Assembly: GCA_963695835.1 (NCBI GenBank)
Contig: CAVOHR010000001.1
Span: 496,001 to 560,000 of the forward strand
Source: VRUE01 sp963695835
GTDB taxonomy: Bacteria > Actinomycetota > Thermoleophilia > Solirubrobacterales > 70-9
Direction: 5' to 3'
Length of the DNA: 64,000 bases
Shown: positions 1 to 8,123 of the stretch, in pieces
Layout of the letters: the number at the start of each line of letters is the position of its first letter
Numbering within the stretch: position 1 is the first letter of the stretch
Program-made: the position numbers and the translations under genes
Notes under the pieces: model-generated
Databases searched by the model: none
What the model saw: only the letters and a program-made list of their open reading frames with translations
Told to the model about the DNA's origin: nothing

Positions 1-365
1 TCGATGGACGGCGCGTGCTCGTCGCCCGTGCCGCCGAGGCGCGCGACGTCCTCCCCGACGCGCTGCGGGAGCGCGGCGCCGAGGTCGACGTCGTCGCCCT
101 CTACGAGACGGTCCGCGAGGCGCCCGAGCCTGACGCGGTCGAGGCTGCGCAGGGCGCCGATTACGTCACCTTCACCTCCTCCTCGACCGTGCGCAACCTG
201 ACCGAGGCGCTGGGCGACCGCTTCCCGCGCGACGCCCGTATCGCCTCGATCGGCCCGATCACCAGCGAGGCGGCCCGCGCCGCCGGCCTCGAGGTCGCGG
301 TCGAGGCCGAGCGCCACGACATCGACGGCCTGGTCGCCGCCCTCCTCGCCGACACGGCTCACTGA
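1..365 (+). CDS. hemD: Uroporphyrinogen-III synthase, C-terminal part (cut by left edge)
   Basis: The reading frame is open from the left edge (frame of position 3) to TGA at 363-365. The visible ~120 residues match the second half of HemD: a GRRVLVAR strand, ARDVLPDALRERGAEVD, a VALYETV strand, the TFTSSSTVRNL segment and the SIGPITSEAARAAGLEV segment that line the substrate cleft. HemD cyclises hydroxymethylbilane to uroporphyrinogen III in tetrapyrrole synthesis, in the cytoplasm. The stop codon overlaps the start of an imperfect palindrome (364-407). The next gene, birA, is 53 bp downstream on the same strand. The family assignment is strong; the N-terminal half lies outside the window. 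Confidence 0.9.
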   Translation, partial: DGRRVLVARAAEARDVLPDALRERGAEVDVVALYETVREAPEPDAVEAAQGADYVTFTSSSTVRNLTEALGDRFPRDARIASIGPITSEAARAAGLEVAVEAERHDIDGLVAALLADTAH

Positions 366-407
366 TTGCTGCTTTTTCCCCAGCCTCATGTGGAAAATCC
401 AGCGATC
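364..407. repeat. Imperfect palindrome between hemD and birA
   Basis: The left arm at 364-379 and right arm at 392-407 match at 13 of 16 positions when one is reverse-complemented, around a 12-nt loop. The left arm (GATTGCTGCTTTTTCC) strongly resembles the arm of the perfect palindrome inside the GT87-like gene at 38252-38297 (GATTGCAGCCTTTTCC), so the two look like members of one element family. Here it overlaps the hemD stop and could also act as a hairpin terminator. Confidence 0.6.
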
Positions 408-418
408 GAAGGCCTGAG

Positions 419-1162
419 ATGAGTTTCGGGGTCCCGCATAGGCATTACCGCCTTACCGACTCGACCAACGCCCGCGCGCGCGAGCTGGCCGAGGCGGGGG
501 CGCCGCACGGCACGGTCGTCACCGCCGCCGAGCAGACCGCGGGGCGCGGGCGGCAGGGCCGCAGCTGGACGGCGCCGCCGGGCAAGGCGCTGCTCTACTC
601 GGCGGTGCTGCGGCCGCTCGACGAGCGCCATCTGCTGCTGCCGCTCGCCGTGCCGCTGGCGGTCTGCGAGGCGGCCGAGGAGCTGCAACCGGGGATCGAG
701 TGCGCGATCAAGTGGCCGAACGACATCTGGGTCGACGGGCGCAAGCTGGCCGGCGTTCTCATAGAGGCCAAGCCCCGGGACGGCTGGGCGGTGATCGGCG
801 TCGGCCTCAACCTGACGATCGAGCCGCACGAGTTCCCGCCAGAGCTGCGCGACTTCGCCGTCTCGCTCCTGACCGCAACCCCCGACGACCGCGTCGCTGT
901 TCCTTTGCCGCGACATGCGCGGACAAGGAACAGCGCAGCAAGGGGAGTGCTCGACCGGGCCCTCGACCGCTGGGTCGCCGCCGGCCGCGGCGACGTGCTC
1001 TCCGCCTGGCGCTCGCGCGACGCGCTGCGCGGCCGCGAGGTCTCCTGGGACGGGGGGGCCGGCGTCGCCGACGGGATCGAGGACTCGGGCGACCTAGTCG
1101 TCGTCGCTGCCGGCGGCGACCGCGTCGTCCTCGGCGCCGGCGAGGTTCACCTCAGGCTCTGA
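419..1162 (+). CDS. birA: Biotin--[acetyl-CoA-carboxylase] ligase, group I (no HTH)
   Basis: A 247-residue biotin protein ligase that makes biotinyl-AMP and transfers biotin to the BCCP of acyl-CoA carboxylases. Visible motifs are the DSTNARARELA N-terminus, the biotinyl-AMP loop GRGRQGRSW (42-50), KWPNDIW (98-104) and GRKLAGVL with the catalytic Lys (~109), then a C-terminal beta domain. There is no N-terminal DNA-binding domain, so it is not a repressor. Residues ~159-172 are encoded by a palindrome (895-935) inserted in frame in the linker before the C-terminal domain; the encoded segment (VPLPRHARTRN) looks foreign to the family. The 3' end overlaps the convergent helicase gene by 69 bp. 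The ATG at 419 is the only start before the conserved N-terminus. Confidence 0.93.
   Translation: MSFGVPHRHYRLTDSTNARARELAEAGAPHGTVVTAAEQTAGRGRQGRSWTAPPGKALLYSAVLRPLDERHLLLPLAVPLAVCEAAEELQPGIECAIKWPNDIWVDGRKLAGVLIEAKPRDGWAVIGVGLNLTIEPHEFPPELRDFAVSLLTATPDDRVAVPLPRHARTRNSAARGVLDRALDRWVAAGRGDVLSAWRSRDALRGREVSWDGGAGVADGIEDSGDLVVVAAGGDRVVLGAGEVHLRL
895..935. repeat. In-frame palindromic element inside birA (family A)
   Basis: The arms 895-912 and 918-935 are 18 nt each, with a two-base TG/GT difference, around an ACATG loop. The outer arm CGCTGTTCC and core CGACAT-GCG recur in the galT-like gene element (5782-5836). The element keeps the birA frame open and adds about 14 residues. Confidence 0.7.
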
Positions 1163-3637
1163 GCCGTTGGCGCCGTTCTTGCCGGCTTTGGCGGCCTTCC
1201 TGTCCATCCGCGGCGCCCTCTCCGACGGCTTGGCGCCGTTCTCGCCCTCGCCGCCCTTCGCCTTCTTGCGCTTGCGCCGGCGTTTGCCGCCTTTGGGGAA
1301 GTTGCGCAGCAGTTCGCGCGCCGTCGCCGACGGTTTCCGCGCCATCCGCATCCGCGCGCCGCGCAGCACCTCCTCGCCTTCGGGGGTGTGGGAGACAGCG
1401 CCGGCCAGCAGCGCGACCGCCAGGCGGCGGTCCTGTTTGCGCGCCGCGTGGACGAGGCGCCGCGCGTTGCGACCGTGTGCGCGGCCGGAGGAGTTGACCA
1501 GCAGGCCGAGCAGGCGCTTGGTCTCCGGCCAGCGCTGCACGGCGTACTCTTCGTGCAGCTCGCGCGTGTAGGAGGCGAGCCGCCAGACCCACGCCTGCGC
1601 CTGGTCGCGGCGGCCGATCCGTTTGTCGACCAGCGCCTGCAGCAACGTCTTCGTCCCGGCCCGCTTGTCGTCGCGGCTCCAGCTGCCGACGATTTCGATC
1701 GCGTCGTCGAACGCCTCGGCATCGCCCAGGTCGGCGATCTCGGCCAGCGCTTTCAGCCGCAGCTGCGAGTTGCGGTTGCGCTGCACGCAGGTCAGCAGGA
1801 AGCGGCGGCGCAGCTCCTTCGTCTGGTCGTTCTGCAGCATCGAGCGCGCCCGGCGCCAGTTCTGCGGGTTGACCCGCGCCCCGGCAAGCGCCGCCCAGGC
1901 GTGCTGCTCGGGGTAGTCGAGGTTCTCGACCGCGATCCGCCACAGCTCGCGTTCGAGCACCTGGGTGCGCTTTTCGGAGTCCTCGGAGACGGGGACGATC
2001 CGCCGCTCGACCCGCACCCGCCGGCCGCGGCCGCGCCGCACCGGGCCGACGACGATCGCGCCGCCACGGTAGACGTCGCGGTCGAGCAGGCTGTGCAGGG
2101 TGACGATCGTCTCGTCGTGGGTGGTCGCCGGGTGGACGAAGTCGATCACCAGGCCGGCCTCCTTGCCCGGCGCCCGCCGGGTGACGCGGCCGACCCGCTG
2201 CTGGTAGATCCGCCGCGAGGCGGTCGGCGCCAGGTGCATGCAGATCGTCGCCCGCGGCGAGTTCCAGCCCTCGGCGAGCAGCATCGCGTTGCAGAGCACG
2301 TCGACCTCCCCCCGCTCGAAGGCGGCGAGGATCTCGGCCAGTTCGCGCTTCGGCGTCTCGCCGGAGACGGCGCGGGCGAGGATGCCCGCTTTCTGGAGCG
2401 CCTTGGCGACGTTCTTGGCGTGCTGGACGCCGGCCGTGTAGAGCACGCCCGGGGTCTTGCTGAAGCGCGTCTTGTAGAGATCGGCGATCGCCACGTTGAA
2501 CGGCTCCTGGTCGAGCAGCGCGGCCAGCTCCTCCTGGTCGAAGTCCTGGTCGACCTCGCCTTTGCGCAGCGGCACCTTGGCGATCGTCCGCACCCCGGGC
2601 CCGGGCGGGATGCGGAGGCAGCGCAGCGGCGCGATCACCCCGCGGCGTGCCGCCTGGGCGAGGTCGAAGCGCGAGGTCTGGGTCGGGAAGAGGTCGGCGA
2701 CGTGGCGGGCGATCAGCGCCCCGGTCGCGGTCATGCCGATGAACACCGGGCCGGTCCAGGCGCGGATGCAGGCGCTGGTTTTCTCGCCGAGGGCGGTGTG
2801 CGCCTCGTCGCAGATCACGATCGAGTAGGCGTCGGAGACCCGCTTGTGGTTGCGGACGAACCACTGGTAGGTCTCGACCGTGACCGGGCCTTCGGCGTCG
2901 TCGCGGTCGCCGAGCAGCGGCGGGCGCAGGCGCTCCTTGTAGCCGCGGTCGGAGATCTCGCCGATGAACTGGTCGACCAGGTTGCGGCGGTGGGTGAGGA
3001 TGAGGACGCCGCCGGTGCGGGTGGCGTCGATGAAGCCGACCGCGGCGACGGTCTTGCCGGCGCCGGTCGCGTGCTCGAACCAGAAGCGCCGGGCGGCGCC
3101 CGGGTCCTCGACGGCCTCGGCCTCCGGCGGCTCCTCCTCGTCCTCCTCGGCAGGCTCTTCCTCCCAGTCCTGAGGCTCCTCGTCGGGGGCGAGATCCTCC
3201 GGCTCCTCGTCCTCGCCCGCCGGCCGGCCGTCGGACGCGGCGGTCTCGGCTACGTCCTCGGCGCCGGGCTCGGCGCCGTTTTCGGCCGCCGTCTGCTGCT
3301 CGGCCATCAGCTCGGTCAGGGTGCCGGAGAGCGCGTCCACCTGGTGCGGGTTGAGCTCGGCGCCGTCGCGCAGCTTCGGCGGTTCGTCGGCCAGCAGGCG
3401 CTCCAGCCCGAGCAGCAGCGAGAAGTCGCGGCGCCACTGGATCGAGGGCTCGGTCGCGCCCTCGTCAAGCTCCTTCAGCGCCGCGTCGAGCGCGCGGCGG
3501 CGGGCGGTACCGGGGGCCAGCGCCTCGGGCCCCTCGCCGTCGAGCAGCAGGGGCTCGCGGGCAAAGGCGGCTGCCCGCTCTATGTCGGCGCCTGAGGGAA
3601 CTGCCGCCGGCGCGGCAACTTCGCTGGTCTTGGCCAT
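1094..3637 (-). CDS. SF2 DEAH-box helicase with acidic linker and basic C-terminal tail
   Basis: 847 residues from ATG 3637 (longer upstream starts lack support). SF2 motifs seen in order: Q-like LNPHQVDAL (95-103), Walker A ATGAGKT (190-196), DEAH in ICDEAHTALGE (277-280), motif III MTATG (302-306), helicase C domain with SGETPKRE and motif VI QQRVGRVTRR (479-488). A strongly acidic low-complexity stretch (~116-181) sits just before Walker A, and the tail (~770-847) is Lys/Arg-rich then acidic. The C-terminal ~300 residues are helical and unassigned. It resembles restriction-type or DISARM/Res-like SF2 translocases, but no methylase or nuclease is adjacent, so the cellular role is unknown. 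It is convergent with birA (overlapping) and divergent from the TlpA-like gene. Confidence 0.85.
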   Translation of the reverse strand: MAKTSEVAAPAAVPSGADIERAAAFAREPLLLDGEGPEALAPGTARRRALDAALKELDEGATEPSIQWRRDFSLLLGLERLLADEPPKLRDGAELNPHQVDALSGTLTELMAEQQTAAENGAEPGAEDVAETAASDGRPAGEDEEPEDLAPDEEPQDWEEEPAEEDEEEPPEAEAVEDPGAARRFWFEHATGAGKTVAAVGFIDATRTGGVLILTHRRNLVDQFIGEISDRGYKERLRPPLLGDRDDAEGPVTVETYQWFVRNHKRVSDAYSIVICDEAHTALGEKTSACIRAWTGPVFIGMTATGALIARHVADLFPTQTSRFDLAQAARRGVIAPLRCLRIPPGPGVRTIAKVPLRKGEVDQDFDQEELAALLDQEPFNVAIADLYKTRFSKTPGVLYTAGVQHAKNVAKALQKAGILARAVSGETPKRELAEILAAFERGEVDVLCNAMLLAEGWNSPRATICMHLAPTASRRIYQQRVGRVTRRAPGKEAGLVIDFVHPATTHDETIVTLHSLLDRDVYRGGAIVVGPVRRGRGRRVRVERRIVPVSEDSEKRTQVLERELWRIAVENLDYPEQHAWAALAGARVNPQNWRRARSMLQNDQTKELRRRFLLTCVQRNRNSQLRLKALAEIADLGDAEAFDDAIEIVGSWSRDDKRAGTKTLLQALVDKRIGRRDQAQAWVWRLASYTRELHEEYAVQRWPETKRLLGLLVNSSGRAHGRNARRLVHAARKQDRRLAVALLAGAVSHTPEGEEVLRGARMRMARKPSATARELLRNFPKGGKRRRKRKKAKGGEGENGAKPSERAPRMDRKAAKAGKNGANGSEPEVNLAGAEDDAVAAGSDDD

Positions 3638-3788
3638 GAAGGCTTCCGGTTCTCTCCCGCGGCGATGCGTACGTCGCTGGGAAGACGTGGGACGAGGATG
3701 CCGGGAATCAGCGCTTACTTCCCCCCGGCGCTCTCGTGCGGCTCGCATACGGCGAACCGAATGGACCGTATTGTAGTCGAGAGACGAG

Positions 3789-4376
3789 ATGAGTGATTCC
3801 AAGGCTCGCATCGCCCCGATCGTCGCCGTCGTCGCACTCGCGCTCGGTGGGTGCGGATCTTCGCAGGGCGGCGACTACGGCGGCCGGCACCCCGACTACA
3901 AGAAGGCGCTGGCCGGCTCGCCGGCGCCGCTCGCCGCCCTGCACCGGCAGGGAGACCGGCTGCTCTCCGGCGGCCAGGGCGCCTACGAAGCGCGGCTGGC
4001 GAAGCTGCGCGGCTACCCGGTCGTGGTCAACGTCTGGGCCTCCTGGTGCGGACCGTGCCGATTCGAGTTCCCGCTCTTCCAGCGGGCCGCGGCGGCGGAC
4101 GGCAGGCGGGTCGCCTTCCTCGGCCTCGACAGCCAGGACTCCGACGACGCGGCGCGCACCTTCCTCGCGGAGGCCCCGGTCCCCTATCCCAGCTACACCG
4201 ACCCCGGCAAAGGGCTCGCCGAAAGCGTCGGCGCCGACCTCGGCCTGCCCGACACCGCCTTCTACGACCGGCACGGCAAGCTGACCTACCTCAAGCAGGG
4301 CCCCTACCACGACGTCGCCGAACTGCGCGCCGACGTCGCCCGCTACGGGCTCGCCGGCGAATCGGAAAGCGGATAA
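3789..4376 (+). CDS. TlpA/ResA-like thioredoxin lipoprotein
   Basis: 195 residues. The N-terminus is a lipoprotein signal with a lipobox ending at Cys22 (ALALGGC). The thioredoxin fold carries the redox motif WCGPC (Cys87 and Cys90) after VVVNVWAS, as in TlpA, ResA and DsbE proteins that reduce or oxidise extracytoplasmic thiols (for example in cytochrome c maturation). The redoxin-like QDSDDAARTFL and a Pro before the last strand (GLPDTAFYD) support this. It is anchored on the outer face of the membrane. The nfeD-like gene starts 7 bp downstream, so the genes may be co-transcribed. The partner substrate cannot be told from the context. Confidence 0.85.
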   Translation: MSDSKARIAPIVAVVALALGGCGSSQGGDYGGRHPDYKKALAGSPAPLAALHRQGDRLLSGGQGAYEARLAKLRGYPVVVNVWASWCGPCRFEFPLFQRAAAADGRRVAFLGLDSQDSDDAARTFLAEAPVPYPSYTDPGKGLAESVGADLGLPDTAFYDRHGKLTYLKQGPYHDVAELRADVARYGLAGESESG

Positions 4377-4383
4377 TCGGCGC

Positions 4384-4867
4384 ATGGACGTCTTCGTGGT
4401 CGTCGCGCTGATCGGGGTCGCCCTGCTACTCGCCGAGCTGCTGCTCTCGACCGGCGGCGTCCTGGCGGCGCTCGGCGCCGCCGCGCTGATCGCCGGCGGC
4501 GTGCTGGCGCTGACCGCCGACTTCGAGCTCGAGCGCCAGCGAGTGGGCCGGCCCGGCGCTGATCACCCTTGGGGTGCTCTCGATCGTCAGCTTCTACGTC
4601 GTCACCCGGAAAGTGCTCGAGGCCCACCGCGAGCCACGGGTGCGAACCGGCAGCGAGGAGCTGGTCGGGTCGAGCGCCGAGGCACGCACCTCGCTCGACC
4701 CCGACGGCCAGGTCGCGATCGCCGGCGCGATCTGGCGGGCGCGCCTCGCCGGCGACGGAGGGCCGCTGCGCCCGGGGGATAGAGTCACTGTCGAGGCGGT
4801 CGACGGTCTGACCCTGGTGGTGCGGCCCGAGCCGCCGTCCCAATCCCCGGCGGAAGGAGCGGTCTGA
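4384..4867 (+). pseudogene. NfeD-family membrane protein, interrupted by a frameshift
   Basis: The first frame (4384 to about 4540) gives two hydrophobic helices (FVVVALIGVALLLAELLL, GVLAALGAAALIAGGVLAL) typical of NfeD. Coding then continues in a different frame (ending TGA 4865-4867) with SEWAGPALITLGV, SFYVVTRK and the OB-fold domain (GQVAIAGAIWRARLAG, LRPGDRVTVEAVDGLTL). The shift lies near 4535-4545 and equals a one-base change. Either the gene is broken or the base is a sequencing error. NfeD proteins are operon partners of SPFH/stomatin proteins, and the SPFH gene follows with a TGATG overlap, so the identification is firm despite the break. Confidence 0.8.
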
Positions 4868-5700
4868 TGGCAGCGTTGGTGGTCCTGGCCGTCCTGGCGA
4901 TCTTCGCGGCGATCGTGCTGGGGATGTCGGTGCGCGTCCTGCGCGAGTACGAGCGCGGCGTGATCTTCCGGCTCGGGCGGCTGATCGCGCAGAAGGGGCC
5001 GGGCCTGATCCTCTTGATCCCGATGATCGACCGGATGGTGCGGGTCGACCTGCGAACGGTGACGCTCACCATCCCGCCGCAGGAGGTAATCACCCGCGAC
5101 AACGTCCCGGCCGGCGTCAACGCGGTCGCCTACTTCCGCGTGATCGACTCGCGCAAGGCGATCGTCGAGGTCGAAAACTATCTGCTCGCCACCTCGCAGA
5201 TCTCGCAGACGGCGCTGCGCTCGGTGCTCGGCAAGGCCGAGTTCGACCAGCTGCTCTCCGAGCGCGAGCGGCTGAACGAGGAGCTGCAGAAGATCATCGA
5301 CGAGTCGACCGAGCCGTGGGGCGTAAAGGTGACCGCAGTCGAGATCAAGGACGTCGAGATCCCCGAACAGATGCAGCGGGCGATCGCCCGCCAGGCCGAG
5401 GCCGAGCGCGAGCGGCGGGCGAAGATCATCAACTCCGAGGGCGAGTACCAGGCGGCGCAGAAGCTCACCGACGCGGCCGACATCATCAGCACCAACCCGG
5501 CCTCGCTGCAGCTCCGCTACCTGCAGACGCTGCTGGAAATCGGCAGCAACCAGAACACGACGGTCGTCTTCCCGCTGCCGATGGATGTCCTGAAGCCCTT
5601 CCTGGGCGCCCGGGAGGCCAGGCCGCGCAAACCGCCGCCGTCCGCGCCGCCGTCCGCGCCCGCTCCCGACGTCGACGACCTACCCCCTTCGCGGTCCTGA
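4867..5700 (+). CDS. SPFH/band-7 slipin (stomatin-like membrane scaffold)
   Basis: 277 residues. There is one N-terminal membrane helix (VVLAVLAIFAAIVLGMSV), then the SPFH/prohibitin domain with REYERGVIFRLGR, GPGLILLIPMIDRM, and the slipin signature PAGVNAVAYFRV. After that comes a coiled-coil region (RAIARQAEAERERRAK, IINSEGEYQAAQ) and a Pro/Ala-rich tail. Slipins form membrane microdomain scaffolds with NfeD partners; the NfeD gene directly upstream overlaps its start. The ATG at 4867 overlaps the upstream stop. The C-terminal end overlaps the likely start of the following galT-like gene by 4 bp. Confidence 0.9.
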   Translation: MAALVVLAVLAIFAAIVLGMSVRVLREYERGVIFRLGRLIAQKGPGLILLIPMIDRMVRVDLRTVTLTIPPQEVITRDNVPAGVNAVAYFRVIDSRKAIVEVENYLLATSQISQTALRSVLGKAEFDQLLSERERLNEELQKIIDESTEPWGVKVTAVEIKDVEIPEQMQRAIARQAEAERERRAKIINSEGEYQAAQKLTDAADIISTNPASLQLRYLQTLLEIGSNQNTTVVFPLPMDVLKPFLGAREARPRKPPPSAPPSAPAPDVDDLPPSRS

Positions 5701-6800
5701 GCGCGCCCGAGCTACGCATAGACCAGCTCACCGGGCTGCGCACGATCCTCGCCCCCGGCCGCGCCGGCCGGCCGCACGACACCCGCTCCGCTGTTCCCTC
5801 TCCCGACATAGCGAGGGGAAGGAACAGCGGAGCGGGGGAGGATGCCGGCAGCTGCCCGTTCTGCGAGGGGCACGAGGAGCGGACGCCGCCCGAGGCGTAC
5901 GCGGTGCGGCCCGGCGGCGGCGAGCCCGACACGCCGGGCTGGACGAGCCGGGTGGTGCCGAACCTCTATCCGGCGCTGGCCGGAGAGGACGGCGCGGCGG
6001 ACCCGTCGGGAGCCGGCGCACCGAGCGCGACCGGCGGCGAGGCCGGCGCCTTCGCCAGCGCCGGGGACCCGCTGCTGGAGTCGCGGCGGGCGGGCGAGCC
6101 GAACCTGTTCGCCTCGCGCCCGGCGGTCGGCAGCCACGAGGTGATCGTCAACGCGCCGGAGCACGTAACGGCGATGGCCGAGCTGAGCGAAGAGCGCTTC
6201 GCCGGCGCGGTCGCGACCTGGCGCGAGCGGATGCGGGTCCACGCCGGCGCCGCCTACGCGCAGCTGGTGGTCAACGAGGGCTCGGGGGCGGGCGCTTCCC
6301 TCCCCCACACCCACGCTCAGCTCTACGCTCTGCCCTTCGTCCCGCCGGCGATCGCCCGCGAGCGCGAGCGGGCCGGCGCCTACGGCGAACGGACCGCGGG
6401 GGGCGACCTGCTCGGCGACGTCCTGGTCGAGGAGGTGCGGCGCCGCGAGCGGCTGGTGGCGATCGACGACGAGGCGGCGCTGATCTGCCCCTGGGCCTCG
6501 CGGACCCCCTACGAGCTGCGGGTGGTGCCGCGGCGCGAGGAGCCGAGCTTCGCCGAGAGCGCTTCCGGGGCGGCGATGATCCGCACCGCGATGCGCGCCC
6601 TGGCCGAGCGCTTCGACGGCCCGCCCGAGCTGAACCTCTGGGTGGTGACGGCGCCGCGCGGCGCCGCGCAGTTCCACTGGCACGTCGACATCGCGCCGCG
6701 GCTGAGCGTCAGGGCCGGGTTCGAGCTCGGCACCGGCGTCGACATCAACATCTACCCCCCGGAGCGGGCGGCGGTCGACCTGCGAGAGGAGCTGGAGTGA
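5697..6800 (+). CDS. GalT-like galactose-1-phosphate uridylyltransferase (HIT superfamily)
   Basis: About 367 residues. The start is uncertain; a CTG at 5697 overlapping the slipin stop is the best fit because homology begins at SAPELRIDQLTG. Visible are a zinc-type CPFC (53-56), the active-site HIT-like PHTHAQ (203-208) in SLPHTHAQLYALP, and a second HWHVDIAPR motif. These place it with GalT-type nucleotidyltransferases that move UMP between UDP-glucose and a sugar phosphate. No other Leloir-pathway gene is nearby, so the true substrate may differ. Residues ~29-47 are encoded by a palindrome (5782-5836) lying in frame between the N-terminal strand and the CPFC motif. Confidence 0.8.
   Translation: MSAPELRIDQLTGLRTILAPGRAGRPHDTRSAVPSPDIARGRNSGAGEDAGSCPFCEGHEERTPPEAYAVRPGGGEPDTPGWTSRVVPNLYPALAGEDGAADPSGAGAPSATGGEAGAFASAGDPLLESRRAGEPNLFASRPAVGSHEVIVNAPEHVTAMAELSEERFAGAVATWRERMRVHAGAAYAQLVVNEGSGAGASLPHTHAQLYALPFVPPAIARERERAGAYGERTAGGDLLGDVLVEEVRRRERLVAIDDEAALICPWASRTPYELRVVPRREEPSFAESASGAAMIRTAMRALAERFDGPPELNLWVVTAPRGAAQFHWHVDIAPRLSVRAGFELGTGVDINIYPPERAAVDLREELE
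5782..5836. repeat. In-frame palindromic element inside the galT-like gene (family A)
   Basis: The perfect 16-nt outer arms are 5782-5797 and 5821-5836, with a partly paired interior containing CGACATAGCG. It shares the CGCTGTTCC arm and CGACAT core with the birA element. It is placed just before the zinc CPFC motif and keeps the frame open. Confidence 0.7.
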
Positions 6801-6851
6801 GATGTCGATCGGGCCGGGTGGGGCGGGGGCCCCTCCCATAGGCTCCCGTCC

Positions 6852-7478
6852 GTGCCGCCCAACCCCCGTCCGATTCCGAGGTTCGTCGCCGACACCAGCC
6901 AGGAGGGAATCCCGCATGGGCGGTTTGCCGAGAGGCTCGCCGGCGAGTTTCGGAAAGCTTGCTCCGGGATCGAGGAGCTGCCGGACGGGGTCGAGGTTCC
7001 CGAGGGGGTGGAGTGGTATCCGGAGCGTGCTTGGGGTGGGCGGGTCTGGGTGCCGGGGACGGCGCGCACGGACGGGCCGGAGGGAACGCTGGAGCTGTTC
7101 GGCCACGTCTCCTACGTGCTGCCGGAGGGAGGCGAGCCGCGGAGCTTCGAGGCGAAGGCCGACTTCACCGACGTGCTGGCCGAGGACAACCCGGGTTGGA
7201 AGATCGACCTGAACGACGACGTGATCGGCCACTGGCGCGGCGAGGACGGCCGCGCCGGCGACGTCACCCTGGTCTGGGGCCGCCCACTGGTCCGCGGCGC
7301 GGTCGCCGCCACGGCGGAGCTCGAGTTGGAGGCGGTCGACCAGGAAGTCGTCTCGCAGGAACGCTTCACGCTGATCGCCCTCGACGCCCTCAAGGGCTAC
7401 GGCGACGACGTCTTCATGCAGGTGAAGCTGTGGAGCAAACGCGCCCAGGAGCTGGCCTCGGAGAGCCTCTACGCCTGA
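6852..7478 (+). CDS. Conserved hypothetical protein, ~208 aa
   Basis: 208 residues from GTG 6852, soluble, with no signal peptide or membrane segment. The sequence is a mixed alpha/beta protein with many short acidic loops: RFVADTSQEGIPHGRFAERL near the N-terminus, a beta-rich middle (WVPGTARTDGPEGTLELFG, VSYVLPEGGEPRSFEAKADF) and ALKGYGDDVFMQVKLW near the end. I do not recognise a named family. It follows the galT-like gene by about 50 bp and converges with the YceH-like gene 6 bp downstream. The base composition matches the housekeeping genes, so it is a genuine resident gene of unknown role. Confidence 0.75.
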   Translation: MPPNPRPIPRFVADTSQEGIPHGRFAERLAGEFRKACSGIEELPDGVEVPEGVEWYPERAWGGRVWVPGTARTDGPEGTLELFGHVSYVLPEGGEPRSFEAKADFTDVLAEDNPGWKIDLNDDVIGHWRGEDGRAGDVTLVWGRPLVRGAVAATAELELEAVDQEVVSQERFTLIALDALKGYGDDVFMQVKLWSKRAQELASESLYA

Positions 7479-7484
7479 GCGGTG

Positions 7485-7967
7485 CTAGCCGCCGAGGAGC
7501 TGCTCGTAGCGCTCCTCCCTTTGGCCCCGGCGCCGCTGGAGGCGTTCGACGTGTCCGCGCTCGACCAGCCGCTCGAGCGCGTCGTCCACCGCGGCGAGGT
7601 CGGCGAAGCGGTGCAGGCGGTCGGTGCGCTGCTTCAGCTCGCCCGGCGTCTGTGCGCCGCGCAGCATCAGCACCGCGAGCAGCGACAGCTCGGCGTCGTC
7701 GAGGCCGAGCGCGTCGTCGAGCAGCTGCCGGTACTTGCGCGCCCGGCTGCCGGCACCGCTGGCGAGCCGTGTCCAGCCGCGCAGCGCCAGCCGCCGCAGC
7801 GCCTCGACCACCGTCTGCTCGTCGTAGTCGACGACCGGGTCGCGGTTCGTCGCCTGGTTGCAGGCCAGCCGCAGCGCGTTCAGCGACAGCGGGTAGGCGC
7901 CGGGGGAAGTCCGCTGCTTCTCCAGCAGGCAACCGACCACCCGGATCTCGACCGCGTCTGGCTCCAC
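7485..7967 (-). CDS. DUF480 / YceH-like (UPF0502) protein, tandem winged helix
   Basis: 160 residues from GTG 7967. The opening (EIRVVGCLLEKQRTSPGAYP, then LSLNALRLACNQATNRDPV) is the signature of the DUF480/YceH family, followed by EQTVVEALRRLALRGW and a second winged-helix half with ELSLLAVLMLRGAQTPGELK. The family is cytoplasmic and built of two winged-helix domains; its molecular function is not established. The protein is somewhat shorter than E. coli YceH (~215 aa). It stands alone on the minus strand and marks the border between the housekeeping segment and the accessory island. Confidence 0.88.
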   Translation of the reverse strand: MEPDAVEIRVVGCLLEKQRTSPGAYPLSLNALRLACNQATNRDPVVDYDEQTVVEALRRLALRGWTRLASGAGSRARKYRQLLDDALGLDDAELSLLAVLMLRGAQTPGELKQRTDRLHRFADLAAVDDALERLVERGHVERLQRRRGQREERYEQLLGG

Positions 7968-8067
7968 CCCCGCAATGCTATGTGTACATTCGCCGCATGG
8001 CAGATCGTATCCCTATAAAGCCTGATAAGCCACGGATCGACTCGATTACGCATGATTGATGTCGATT

Positions 8068-8083
8068 TGGGCAGCGCTGCCCA
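8068..8083. promoter_or_regulatory. Leader palindrome L0 upstream of two-gene module
   Basis: A perfect 16-bp palindrome TGGGCAGC-GCTGCCCA, 41 bp before the ATG at 8124. The same palindrome recurs in front of the next two modules (8959-8977 and 10068-10098). The segment just before the start, GCTCCGCTACCGTGT, is also shared with the 9019 gene. It could be an operator for an autoregulating antitoxin, or part of a recombination site. Confidence 0.6.
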
Positions 8084-8123
8084 TTGAGGCCGAGGTCTTC
8101 GCCGCTCCGCTACCGTGTTGGCT

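Noticed and set aside
1388..3595. 735-codon plus-strand ORF opposite the helicase
   Set aside because: Its composition (Ala/Gly/Arg/Asp) is that of an antisense shadow in GC-rich DNA; the minus strand has the helicase motifs.
1094..3637. Treating the helicase as part of a restriction or DISARM defence system
   Set aside because: No methyltransferase, nuclease or PLD-type gene lies next to it; the neighbours are birA and a thioredoxin-like gene.
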